A DNA stretch of 64,000 nucleotides from Planctomycetota bacterium (GTDB lineage: Bacteria > Planctomycetota > PLA2 > JAEUHO01), in contig JACKGW010000004.1 of the NCBI GenBank assembly GCA_020631815.1, positions 1-64,000 on the forward strand, written 5' to 3'. Shown in pieces: positions 1 through 8,018 of the stretch. The translations under genes and the position numbers were made by a program. The notes under the pieces were generated by a model. That model was not told where the DNA came from, did no database searches, and saw nothing but the letters and a program-made list of their open reading frames with translations. Each line of letters starts with the position of its first letter. Position 1 is the first letter of the stretch.

Positions 1-1
1 C

Positions 2-370
2 GAGACGCTGATCTACGTGGATTCCAGCCGGGCCTCCGTGATCATCACGGGCACGCTCAGGGAACGGCGCTCCTTCCAGGGGGCCACCGAGCTCCAGATG
101 GCGACGGTTGCCCGGCTGGCGCTGGAATCAACCCTGGCAAGCGGTGTGCCCGAAGCGATGACGGCGCTGGGAGACTGGCTGCTCGCGTGCGCGCGGGGAC
201 CATCGATCGGCTCCGCCGCGGAAGAGCAGTTTGAACGCTCTGCGCGGGCGTGGGCTGTGGGCGTGCGCCGGGACGCATGGGCCACCCGCGGTCCTCGAGG
301 GCATGGCATAACCTTCAATCCACTGCCGGACGTCCTCCAGGCTGCACTGGCACGTTGGCAGCCCCGGTGA
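2..370 (+). CDS. Partial hypothetical protein (N-terminus cut by window start)
   Basis: An open frame enters from the left edge and ends at the TGA at 368-370; about 122 residues are visible. The visible part begins ETLIYVDSS and reads as soluble mixed alpha/beta sequence without a membrane segment, signal peptide or motif I recognise. It contains a central amphipathic stretch (around ATELQMATVARLALESTL). A GTG at 17 could serve as a start, but the frame stays open to the window edge and no ribosome site precedes that GTG, so a truncated gene is more likely. The downstream gene starts 126 bp later on the same strand. I cannot name a family. Confidence 0.5.
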   Translation, partial: ETLIYVDSSRASVIITGTLRERRSFQGATELQMATVARLALESTLASGVPEAMTALGDWLLACARGPSIGSAAEEQFERSARAWAVGVRRDAWATRGPRGHGITFNPLPDVLQAALARWQPR

Positions 371-496
371 GTCGGGGAAAGAACGGGGCTGCGGGCGCCC
401 GCTGCTACCTCGGCCTGCGCAGCGCGTGTCCCTGTTGTCGCGGGCATGCAGAAACCCATCCCGCCGCCGTGATGCCCGCTCGGGTACGCTGGCCCA

Positions 497-2404
497 ATGG
501 AATTGCCGTTCCGGTCCAAGGGTGACGAGCTGCTGCCCGACGGCGCGCTGCTTGCCCTGCGCGACCGCTTGAAGCACCTCGCTCGGGGCCACGACCTGAC
601 CACGGTCGCGGCCTACGCGTTCGACCACCGCACGCGCATGCTGCCGTTCGTGTTCCTGGATCGACGTCTGATCCCGGGCGGGGTGCGCATGCTGGCGTCG
701 GCGCTCCTGGACATCGGGTTCGAGAAGACGCGCGTCGTGTTCCAGCAATGGAACCGGAAGTTCCAGCCGTCGGCCATGCGGCTGGACGGACGCATCCCCG
801 ACATGTTCCTCGTCTCCAGCATGGCCATCCACGGTGAGGCGGCCGACAAGCTGCTGCGGGACGTCTGCCGCATCGACCCCGCACAGCGGCCGCTCGTGAT
901 CGCGGGGGGACCGCGCACCAACTACCAGCCGTGGCTGCCCTTCGGCACGGACCCCCAGGACCCCTGGGGGGCCGACGTGGCGGCGACCGGCGAGACGTTC
1001 GTCTTCCTGAGCCTGCTGGAAGTGCTGTTGGAGGAGAAGCGCGCCAGCGAGACGCTGCGCACGACCTTCCTGCGCGCGCGCGATGCCGGCATGCTCGACC
1101 ACATCCCAGGGCTCGTGTACGCCAAGGGCCGCAGGGAGGGAGTCGCCGAGGAGCTCGTCGACACCGGCGTGCAGCGCCTGCTGGGGAACTTGGACGAGCT
1201 GCCGCATCCCGTCCTGGGCTACCGCGTCTTGGAGGCGCCGAGCCGCAAGCCCACCCTGGCCGCCCAGGCCCTGGAGCGCGGTCGGGTCCGCAAGCTGGCG
1301 CCCATGTCTGTCATGGAGATGACCTACGGCTGCAAGTTCCGCTGCCCGTACTGTCCGATCCCCGCCTACAACCAGCACAAGGATCGGCAAAAGAGCGCGG
1401 GACGCATTGCCGACGAGATGGGACGCATCCACGACGAATACGGCATCCGCTACTTCTTCGGAGCCGATGACAACTTCTTCAATCGGAAGGACCGCGCCGT
1501 CGAGATCATCGAGACGCTGCGCGACGCCGTCTCGCCCGCGGGCAAACCGATCCGACGGTTTGCGCGCTGGGGGACCGAGGTCACCGTCCACGACACGCTG
1601 CAGATGGTCGACCACCTCGCGGACGCTCGCCGGGCTGGCGTGCGGGCGTTGTGGCTGGGCGTCGAGGACATGACGGCCACGCTGGTCAAGAAGGGTCAGT
1701 CCATCGACGGCACGCGGGCGGCGTTCGCTGCGATGCGTGAGGTCGGCATCAAGCCGATGCCCATGATGATGCACGACGACACGCAGCCCCTGCTGACGAT
1801 CAGGAGCGCACGAGGCCTGCTCAACCAGGTGCAGATGCTGCGCTCGGCGGGCGCCATGAGCCTGCAGGTTCTGCTGCTCTCCCCGGCGCACGGCACCAAG
1901 CTGTACTACGAGACGCACGAGAGCGGCCTCGCGTACGAGTCGGTCAACGGTCAGCCTGTTACCCCGCACATGGTGGACGGCAACCATGTAGTGGCCTCGC
2001 GCGCCAAGCATCCCTGGCTGCGACAGCTCAACGTGTTGATCGCCTACACCTGGTTCTACAACCCCGTGCGCCTGATGTGGGCGCTCGTGGCCTCCAAGAG
2101 CCGCCGCGGCTGGTTCGTGGATGCGGCGTTCCAGGCCTGGGGGATGGCGGGGCTGCTGCGCAACTACGCGCGCAGCCCGCGCTGGATGTGGCACCTGTTC
2201 CGCGGCGGTCGCCACCCGGTGCGCTCGAGCGAGGTGCCGCGGTCACCCGTGCCGCTGCGTGCACCCGACGGCTCGTTCGCCGCCCACGACCTGCCGCCCG
2301 GTCCCGACCCCAAGCGGATCCGCCGCCTCGACACGGTCCCGTACGACGAGGTGCAGGCCGCCGTGGCAGCGACGCGGCACGCGGGGTTCTTGCCCACTCC
2401 GTGA
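497..2404 (+). CDS. Radical SAM protein with N-terminal cobalamin-binding-type domain
   Basis: The 635-residue protein has an N-terminal region (about 30-230) resembling the B12-binding fold of radical SAM methylases/cyclases, with the AGGPRTNYQP stretch and a GATGE-type turn. The radical SAM core follows. Its cluster motif is CKFRCPYC, with C279, C283 and C286 spaced C-x3-C-x2-C, as expected for a [4Fe-4S] cluster that cleaves S-adenosylmethionine. A GADDNFF stretch follows about 50 residues later. The C-terminal 150 residues are rich in Arg and Trp and may be membrane-associated. Subfamily and substrate cannot be read from the sequence; it could be a methyltransferase, a cyclase or a hopanoid/lipid-modifying enzyme. 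It is a single gene, not obviously in an operon. Confidence 0.85.
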   Translation: MELPFRSKGDELLPDGALLALRDRLKHLARGHDLTTVAAYAFDHRTRMLPFVFLDRRLIPGGVRMLASALLDIGFEKTRVVFQQWNRKFQPSAMRLDGRIPDMFLVSSMAIHGEAADKLLRDVCRIDPAQRPLVIAGGPRTNYQPWLPFGTDPQDPWGADVAATGETFVFLSLLEVLLEEKRASETLRTTFLRARDAGMLDHIPGLVYAKGRREGVAEELVDTGVQRLLGNLDELPHPVLGYRVLEAPSRKPTLAAQALERGRVRKLAPMSVMEMTYGCKFRCPYCPIPAYNQHKDRQKSAGRIADEMGRIHDEYGIRYFFGADDNFFNRKDRAVEIIETLRDAVSPAGKPIRRFARWGTEVTVHDTLQMVDHLADARRAGVRALWLGVEDMTATLVKKGQSIDGTRAAFAAMREVGIKPMPMMMHDDTQPLLTIRSARGLLNQVQMLRSAGAMSLQVLLLSPAHGTKLYYETHESGLAYESVNGQPVTPHMVDGNHVVASRAKHPWLRQLNVLIAYTWFYNPVRLMWALVASKSRRGWFVDAAFQAWGMAGLLRNYARSPRWMWHLFRGGRHPVRSSEVPRSPVPLRAPDGSFAAHDLPPGPDPKRIRRLDTVPYDEVQAAVAATRHAGFLPTP

Positions 2405-2486
2405 CAAGGCGCCAGCGCGCGACCGCCAAGGCCGCAGCACTGCGTCTGCAGACCCTTGACGAGAGACTCCCAGGCCGACTGAGCGG

Positions 2487-2557
2487 GCTACCAAGTCCGG
2501 GCGAGTCACATGCACCGTGCGCACCAATCCACGGGATTTGCCCTCACTCCGTGCTCC
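2487..2557 (+). repeat. 71-bp repeat, copy A
   Basis: This 71-bp unit begins GCTACCAAGT and ends GTGCTCC. It aligns without gaps to 2894-2964 with 56 of 71 identical bases. Each copy is itself an imperfect inverted repeat: the left side carries GAGTGCGGGC-like sequence and the right side its near-complement GCACTC..TACTCC. The copy lies directly downstream of the zinc-ribbon gene, and copy B lies directly upstream of it. It belongs to a family with the partial copy at 2973-2998 and probably the inverted repeat at 12629-12726. Confidence 0.75.
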
Positions 2558-2574
2558 ACGTCGCGCAAGGGGCG

Positions 2575-2835
2575 TTAGCTGCGATCCATCCGCTCTAGGC
2601 TGCTATCGACACGCTCAGCGTCGAAGTGAGCAGGTCGTCCCGAGTTCTGGGTTCGCATCGTGAAATCGCACGAGAGACAAACGAACCAAGTTCGGTACTG
2701 GCCAGCATCGGGGCTTGTGAACTTGACGGTCACGCTGTCCACGCCGCAGTCTGGACAGGGGAGCCCGTCGAGTTCTCCTCGGCTTGCTCGCTTCACCAGC
2801 TCCAGTCGGGGTCGAACGTCATCACTCGTCGACAT
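2575..2835 (-). CDS. Small zinc-ribbon protein, hypothetical
   Basis: An 86-residue protein starts at the ATG at 2835-2833. A strong ribosome site, GGAGG, lies 7 bases upstream and decides this start over longer in-frame alternatives that would run through the repeat upstream. It carries two knuckles, CPDC (C27, C30) and CLSC (C53, C56), separated by 22 residues, which is the layout of a zinc ribbon. The rest is charged and soluble. No enzymatic domain is seen. It sits between two 71-bp repeats in direct orientation, on the strand opposite its neighbours, so it could be a small mobile or recently inserted cassette. Function unknown. Confidence 0.65.
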   Translation of the reverse strand: MSTSDDVRPRLELVKRASRGELDGLPCPDCGVDSVTVKFTSPDAGQYRTWFVCLSCDFTMRTQNSGRPAHFDAERVDSSLERMDRS

Positions 2836-2893
2836 CGGAAGACCTCCGGAGCCTATCCACCTAAGACTCCAACTACCCGGCCTTGACCCTGAG

Positions 2894-2964
2894 GCTACCG
2901 AGTGCGGGCGAATCTCATACATCATGCCCACAAATCCATGGGACTTGCTCGCACTCAGTACTCC
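2894..2964 (+). repeat. 71-bp repeat, copy B
   Basis: This copy begins GCTACCGAGT and ends AGTACTCC. It matches copy A (2487-2557) at 56 of 71 positions with no gap. Copies A and B bracket the 86-codon zinc-ribbon gene in the same orientation. Confidence 0.75.
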
Positions 2965-2972
2965 TTGATCCA

Positions 2973-2998
2973 TGAGGTTTGCCCGCACTCCGTACTCC
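2973..2998 (-). repeat. Half copy of the palindromic repeat family
   Basis: Read on the minus strand this is GGAGTACGGAGTGCGGGC followed by AAACCTCA. It repeats the outer arm seen at the right end of copy B and resembles the arm at 12629-12650. It lies only 8 bp from copy B. Confidence 0.55.
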
Positions 2999-3197
2999 GG
3001 TCACCTCGATGACGGGCGGCAAGTCGAAGACCGTCCCGCGCATCGAACGGTGCTGCTCGCCACGCCGATTGCGTAGCGCAGGGATACGGCCAAGGCGAGC
3101 ATGTGAAGAAGCTGCTTGACTTCCCGATGAGCGTTCATCTACGGTCAGGCTGAGGTGCCCGTGGAATGGCGCCGACACCCACTTTGAAAGGGAGTGG

Positions 3198-4166
3198 ATG
3201 ATGAACTCTAGATTGGCCTGGGCTGCGACTGCAGCCATCGTTCTCTGCGCCGCCGCACTGCTGGCGCTGACGCCGCGAGGCAACGCTGCACCGAGCGTTG
3301 CGAACGGAGTCCTCTCGCTGTCTGGGGCTACGACGTCCCAGACCCTCTACGACAACCTTCCCGCGGAGCAGTTCGCTGTCTCCGTGAAGGTCAACTCGGG
3401 ATCCGCCACCATCGAGGGGACTGCGGACGGTGTGCTCTGGGCCTCGCTCGGCACGCTTGTCGCTGGCAGCGGTTGCGTGTTCGAAGGCTCCTATCAAGCA
3501 GTACGCGCGGTCGGCGCATCTGCTAGCGGCTCCTACGAGGTCCGCTCACCGACGGATGTCGCGAACGAGGATGACCGCGTGGGGACCCTCAACGGCCTCA
3601 TGCTGTCGGGCAGCATGCGCGTCTACCACTCGGGCACCGACCACAACCGGCACATGCGTGTCAAGGCCATCACCGGCACCGTCCAGGTGCTCGACGAGGC
3701 AGGCGCGACGGTGATCGCGGAGATCGATCCTGGCGATGCCGCCATGATCCATGACGAGTGCGATCGCCTCTGGCTTGCCGGATCCGGCGCCGTGGCTGAC
3801 GTGATCCTCTTCGATGCCAACCCCGATCCGGATGGACAGCAACCCGCAGGCAACGCCAACGACGAGGGCGAAGCTCATGCCGGCAAGGACGACGACGAAG
3901 ATCCGATCTACCGCGGCCCCACCGACGGCAAGCAGATCCAGTGCGTCGCGATCGCTTTCACCCCAAACCCCTACCCGGCAACGAGCAAGGGACCGGTGAA
4001 GATCAAGTACCAATACCGCGGGGAGCCGCCTGCCGAGTACACCGTGGATCCCGGAGACACGATCCCCCCCCTGGAGTGCAACCTCGTTTCGGTAGATTGC
4101 TTCTTCGAGAAGAAGGGCGACTCCCTTCACTGGAAGCGCACCAAGCAGGGTCAGGTGCACAACTAG
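3198..4166 (+). CDS. Secreted hypothetical protein
   Basis: The 322-residue protein opens with a clear signal peptide: MMNSR, then a hydrophobic run through residue 24, then a likely cleavage near GNAA-P. The mature part is predicted to be beta-rich (residues 32-200), with repeated short strands such as GVLSLSGATTSQTLYDN. A very acidic linker follows around 215-240 (NDEGEAHAGKDDDEDP). The C-terminal region (245-322) has four cysteines that could form disulfides. No catalytic motif is visible. The start is supported by GGGAG 4-9 bases upstream. A perfect 12-bp-arm hairpin follows the stop codon. It stands alone, and its family is not recognised. Confidence 0.75.
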   Translation: MMNSRLAWAATAAIVLCAAALLALTPRGNAAPSVANGVLSLSGATTSQTLYDNLPAEQFAVSVKVNSGSATIEGTADGVLWASLGTLVAGSGCVFEGSYQAVRAVGASASGSYEVRSPTDVANEDDRVGTLNGLMLSGSMRVYHSGTDHNRHMRVKAITGTVQVLDEAGATVIAEIDPGDAAMIHDECDRLWLAGSGAVADVILFDANPDPDGQQPAGNANDEGEAHAGKDDDEDPIYRGPTDGKQIQCVAIAFTPNPYPATSKGPVKIKYQYRGEPPAEYTVDPGDTIPPLECNLVSVDCFFEKKGDSLHWKRTKQGQVHN

Positions 4167-4173
4167 AGCCGCA

Positions 4174-4209
4174 GGGGGCAGCCGACTGCACGATGCTTCG
4201 GCTGCCCCC
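4174..4209 (+). terminator. Terminator-like hairpin after the secreted protein
   Basis: Perfect 12-bp arms GGGGGCAGCCGA and TCGGCTGCCCCC with a 12-base loop begin 8 bases after the TAG stop. There is no U-tract, so this is a strong hairpin but not a classical intrinsic terminator. Confidence 0.6.
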
Positions 4210-4498
4210 CCGCTCACAACTTCTGAGCGGTCATCACAAGCGCTGGAGGGGTCGCGCGCTCCGACGGCTCGCGGTGGCGAGAGCCTCTTGGAGGCGTCAG
4301 CTCTCGGCCGTCCCAGCACCCGTCCCAGCGCGCGGCCGGAATCGGGGATGAATCGGGAGACTTCGCGCCACGCATGACGGCGACTGGATTCGCCGCACAG
4401 GGCCGTTTCATCGCACCTTGCTACCTCTTTCGCTGGTCGGCCTGTCAAGCCGGAGGTCGCGAGTGAGAGTCCCGCCGGGGGCGCCTTGTGACGCGCGC
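4210..4498. other. Gene-free stretch between convergent units
   Basis: This lies between the secreted-protein terminator and the addA 3' hairpin. The open frames here show no ribosome site, no recognisable domain and no consistent coding pattern. I see nothing functional beyond the hairpins at either end. Confidence 0.5.
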
Positions 4499-4526
4499 CT
4501 CGCGCGGCGGGATAGCCCCGCGCGAG
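4499..4526 (-). terminator. Terminator-like hairpin after addA
   Basis: Arms CTCGCGCGG (4499-4507) and CCGCGCGAG (4518-4526) are perfect complements. They lie immediately 3' of the addA stop codon at 4527-4529. No T-tract follows on the minus strand. Confidence 0.5.
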
Positions 4527-7500
4527 TCAGGCACCCATGGTGAGAAGGTCGCGCCAGCGGGTGGGGTAGCGGCCTTCGAGCTCGGCGCGGGCGAAGGCCT
4601 CGACGACTTCGCGGGTCTCGCGGAGGGCGTCGCCACCGACGTCGACGGCCGCGAAGACGGGTTCGTCGCCCCAGGAGGGGTCGAGCAGGAGGACGCCGGC
4701 GCCGGCGACGTCGGCTCCCTCCACGCGCTCGGCGGCCAGGGCGTAGAGGCGCAGCTGCACGGCGTGGTGCTCGGCCACGGCCTCGGGCGTGGGGAAGCGC
4801 TTCGAGCGGGCCGCCGTCTTGTGGTCCACGAGCAGCACGCCGCGCTCCGTCGGCAGCCAGAGGTCGACGGTGCCGCGCACGAGGAGGCCGTCGAAGGGCC
4901 CGACGCGGCGACGCTCGGGGAAACGCACGCGCACGTGGAACGCCATCTCGCGGCGAACGTCGGCGTCCTCGGCGAGCGCATGACCTAGACGTGTGCCAAG
5001 CTCGGAACCCAGGAAGCGCATGACGAGGTGCTCGACACGCTTCGCCGCTTCAGGCGGCACGTCGCGGCCGAACACGTCGGCCAGCACCTCGTCGAGGCGA
5101 TCCTGTTCGAGCGTCGGCTCGAGCCCGGCGACGCGCTCGAGGTAGGCGTGGACGGCCGTACCGACCGCGGCCGCATGCGGATCGGGGCCGACGCGCCACG
5201 TGACCTCGTCGTCCTCGCGCGGCGGACGCCGCAGCTCCTCGGCCTCGTCACTCGTGGTGCGGCGCGGCGGATCGCTCGCCACACCCAGGACGTAGCGCTC
5301 GTACCAGGCCGCTGGCGATGCGGCGAAGGCCACGAGCTCGGTGACGCTGGCGACGTAGCGCGTGTCCCGAAGAGGCGCGGCGTCTTGCTGCGCCAAGCGG
5401 ATGCAGGCCGCCGCTTCGTCCGAGGCCTCGCCCGCATCGGGTGCCGGCGGAAGCGGCGGGGCTGCCACGACCTCGGCCGTGTCGCGGATGGTGACGCGCA
5501 CGAACGTGTGGGTCTCGCCGTCGCATGGCACGTCCGTGGTGCCGCACGAGGGCGATACGCCGAGGAGTCCGAGCAACAGGCGACCCCAGCCGTACATGCC
5601 GCCGGGCTCACCAGCCTTCGTCTGCCCCGTCAAGGAGCCCGTCACGACCAAGCGCTCCTCGGCGCGCGTGGCCGCGACGTACAGCAGGCGCAGCAGCTCT
5701 TGGTCGTCGCCGAGCTTGTCGGCCTCCCCCAAGGCGGCATAGCCCGCGGAGTCGTGCGTGGTGCCCTCCAGCGGATCGCGGACCTTGGTGGCCACGCCGC
5801 GGCCCGGCTCGAAGCGCACGAGCGGTGTGCCGCTTCGTCCCGTGCGACCGACGTCGGCCAAGATCACCACGGGGAACTCGAGGCCCTTGGCCGCGTGCAC
5901 GGTCATCAACCGCACGGCGTCGTCCGCGCTCCCCCCCACCGGCGCCTCGGCCTCGTCGGCGCCCTCTTCGTCGAGACGCTCGAGCTGGCGCAGGAGGTCA
6001 CCGAGCCCACGGCGACCCGCTTCCTCCAGCGCGCTTGCGAGCGGCAGGGCCTTGCGCAGGTTGGCGGCGCGGCGGGCCCCGTCCGGACCCGCCAGCGTGG
6101 CCGGCAAGAGGCCGAGGTCGTCGAGGACGCCGGCAACCGTGGCGGCCAGCGAGCCCAGGACGGCCTCGCGGCGCAAGCGCGTGACCGTGTCGACGACGTG
6201 GCGCGCTTCGGGGCTCTGCGCCGCGTCGCACCAGCGCTGCCAGGGCGAGCGCGGATCGTCGGCGTCGACGAAGCATGCGGCGAGCACCTCGTCGCTCGCG
6301 CGCACGACCGGTCCGGCGAGGAACGCCGCTACCGCATGGTCGTCAGCCGGGTCGTGCACGACACGCAAGGCGTCGCGCAGGTCCTCGATCTCTTGCGCCT
6401 GGTGCCAACCGCGACCACCGACGGTGCGGTGCGGCACGCCGGCATCCACGAGCGCGCGCTCGAAGTCCGCCATGCGCGAGCGCGCGCGCAGCAGGATCGC
6501 GATGTCGCCGTAGCCGATCGGGCCTTCCTTCCCGGCCTTGCGCTTGGGCGCCTGCGAGGCGACCAGCTCGCGGATCCAGGCCGCGACGGCCACGGCTTCC
6601 TGCTCGGTGACGTCCGCGATCGGGGCGTCGTCCTCGCGCACGAACATCAGCTCGACGGGAGGCACGTCCGGCGTGGGCGGGGCGAACGTCGCACCTGCCA
6701 CCAACGGTTCGTACGGCACGCCCGCCGCGCCTTCTGCAAACAGCCGCGCGTGCACGTGATTGACGGCATCCACGAGGTCCGGCGCCGAGCGGTACGACGT
6801 GGCGAGCAGGTGTTCGCCCGACGCGCCCACACGCTCGCGTTCGGCGAGCAGCACGCGCACGTCGGCACGGCGGAAGCGATAGATCCCCTGTTTGGCATCG
6901 CCAACGACCATCTGCTCGGCGCCCTGGCCGCGCAAGCGCTCCAAGAGCCTCGCCTGCACGGGGCTCGTGTCCTGGAACTCGTCCACCAGCACGACGCGCG
7001 GGGCGGCTTCGAGCGAACGGTGCTCGGCGGCGAGGCGATCGAGGTAGCCGAGTGCGTGGTGTTCGAGGTCGTCGAAGTCGAACAGGCCGCGCTCGCGCTT
7101 GGCCTCCGCGTACGCATCCTCGTACACCTGCAGCACGTGCTGGAGCGAGGGCAGTACGGTGCTCGCGCCGACCTCGTCGAGCTCGGCAGCGGCCAGGCGC
7201 TTGACCACCTCGACCAAGGCCTTGTGGCTCGAGCTCCAGATCTTCTTGCGGCTGATGGGCTGGTTGGGCACCTCGGCCAGGCGGTTGAGCAGCGTGAACG
7301 CGCGCACCGCGGACGTGGGCTCCTCCAACGCGGCGGCCAGCGCTCCGAGCGCCATCTCGGCCAGGCCGCGGACCTCGGGTGCAGGATCGACCGTGGCCAG
7401 CGCGTCGCGCACGTCGTGGAGGGCACGCTGCGCGTCGACGGCGAGCGCGCGCGCGTCGCCGCCCCCCGCTGCCCACGTCAAGTCGGCAGCCCGCACGGCG

Positions 7501-8018
7501 GCCCCGCGCAGACGCGATTGCAGCTGCAGGAGCAAGGACCGCGGCGACGCCGTGAGCCACGCGCCCAGCTGCCGCCAGGCGTGGCGGCCGGCATGGTCTT
7601 CCTGCAGCCGCGCTTCTGCCGCGGCCGCCGCGTCCCCCACCAACAAGCCCTGCTCGGCGGGATCCAGCAGCACGAAGCCGGGATCCACGCCCGCCGCCAC
7701 CGCATGACGGCGCAGCAGCGCGGCGCACCACGCGTGGAGCGTACCGATGTCGGCCATCTCGACCTCGGCCACGGCCGCGTCGTCGCCCTGGGCGTCGAAG
7801 GCCTCGGCGATGCGCTCGCGCATCTCGCGCGCGGCACGCTCCGTGAACGTGAGCGCTGCCAACGCATGGATCGGCAGGCCGCGGCGTCGCACGAGGTGCA
7901 GGAAGCGCGACGTGAGCACGCGCGTCTTGCCCGATCCCGCACCGGCCACGACGACGGCGTCACCGTGTGCGTGCTCGACCGCGCGGGCCTGCTCGGGGGA
8001 GAGCTGCACGTCGCTCAT
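4527..8018 (-). CDS. addA: AddA-like helicase-nuclease subunit (RecB/UvrD superfamily)
   Basis: A 1163-residue ATP-dependent DNA helicase/exonuclease acting with AddB on double-strand break ends to make 3' tails for RecA. Superfamily 1A helicase motifs are in order: Walker A AGAGSGKT (25-32), motif II VLVDEFQDTS, motif III GDAKQGIYRFR, motif V region TVHAAKGLEFPVV and motif VI YVAATRAEERL. The C-terminal nuclease domain has the RGTVDLWL and LLVDHKTA stretches of the RecB-type D-x-K site. It overlaps the addB stop region by 4 bases (ATGA, 8015-8018), implying translational coupling. The length is typical for AddA. Confidence 0.93.
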   Translation of the reverse strand: MSDVQLSPEQARAVEHAHGDAVVVAGAGSGKTRVLTSRFLHLVRRRGLPIHALAALTFTERAAREMRERIAEAFDAQGDDAAVAEVEMADIGTLHAWCAALLRRHAVAAGVDPGFVLLDPAEQGLLVGDAAAAAEARLQEDHAGRHAWRQLGAWLTASPRSLLLQLQSRLRGAAVRAADLTWAAGGGDARALAVDAQRALHDVRDALATVDPAPEVRGLAEMALGALAAALEEPTSAVRAFTLLNRLAEVPNQPISRKKIWSSSHKALVEVVKRLAAAELDEVGASTVLPSLQHVLQVYEDAYAEAKRERGLFDFDDLEHHALGYLDRLAAEHRSLEAAPRVVLVDEFQDTSPVQARLLERLRGQGAEQMVVGDAKQGIYRFRRADVRVLLAERERVGASGEHLLATSYRSAPDLVDAVNHVHARLFAEGAAGVPYEPLVAGATFAPPTPDVPPVELMFVREDDAPIADVTEQEAVAVAAWIRELVASQAPKRKAGKEGPIGYGDIAILLRARSRMADFERALVDAGVPHRTVGGRGWHQAQEIEDLRDALRVVHDPADDHAVAAFLAGPVVRASDEVLAACFVDADDPRSPWQRWCDAAQSPEARHVVDTVTRLRREAVLGSLAATVAGVLDDLGLLPATLAGPDGARRAANLRKALPLASALEEAGRRGLGDLLRQLERLDEEGADEAEAPVGGSADDAVRLMTVHAAKGLEFPVVILADVGRTGRSGTPLVRFEPGRGVATKVRDPLEGTTHDSAGYAALGEADKLGDDQELLRLLYVAATRAEERLVVTGSLTGQTKAGEPGGMYGWGRLLLGLLGVSPSCGTTDVPCDGETHTFVRVTIRDTAEVVAAPPLPPAPDAGEASDEAAACIRLAQQDAAPLRDTRYVASVTELVAFAASPAAWYERYVLGVASDPPRRTTSDEAEELRRPPREDDEVTWRVGPDPHAAAVGTAVHAYLERVAGLEPTLEQDRLDEVLADVFGRDVPPEAAKRVEHLVMRFLGSELGTRLGHALAEDADVRREMAFHVRVRFPERRRVGPFDGLLVRGTVDLWLPTERGVLLVDHKTAARSKRFPTPEAVAEHHAVQLRLYALAAERVEGADVAGAGVLLLDPSWGDEPVFAAVDVGGDALRETREVVEAFARAELEGRYPTRWRDLLTMGA

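Larger units (their letters stand above)
2836..3197. other. Gene-free stretch with repeats and a possible promoter
   Basis: This 362-bp stretch separates the zinc-ribbon gene from the secreted protein. It holds repeat copy B (2894-2964), a half copy (2973-2998) and a TTGACT hexamer at 3116-3121. That hexamer could act as a -35 box, with a weak TACGGT -10 at 3140-3145. A ribosome site GGGAG stands just before the ATG at 3198. I see no RNA gene in it. Confidence 0.5.
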
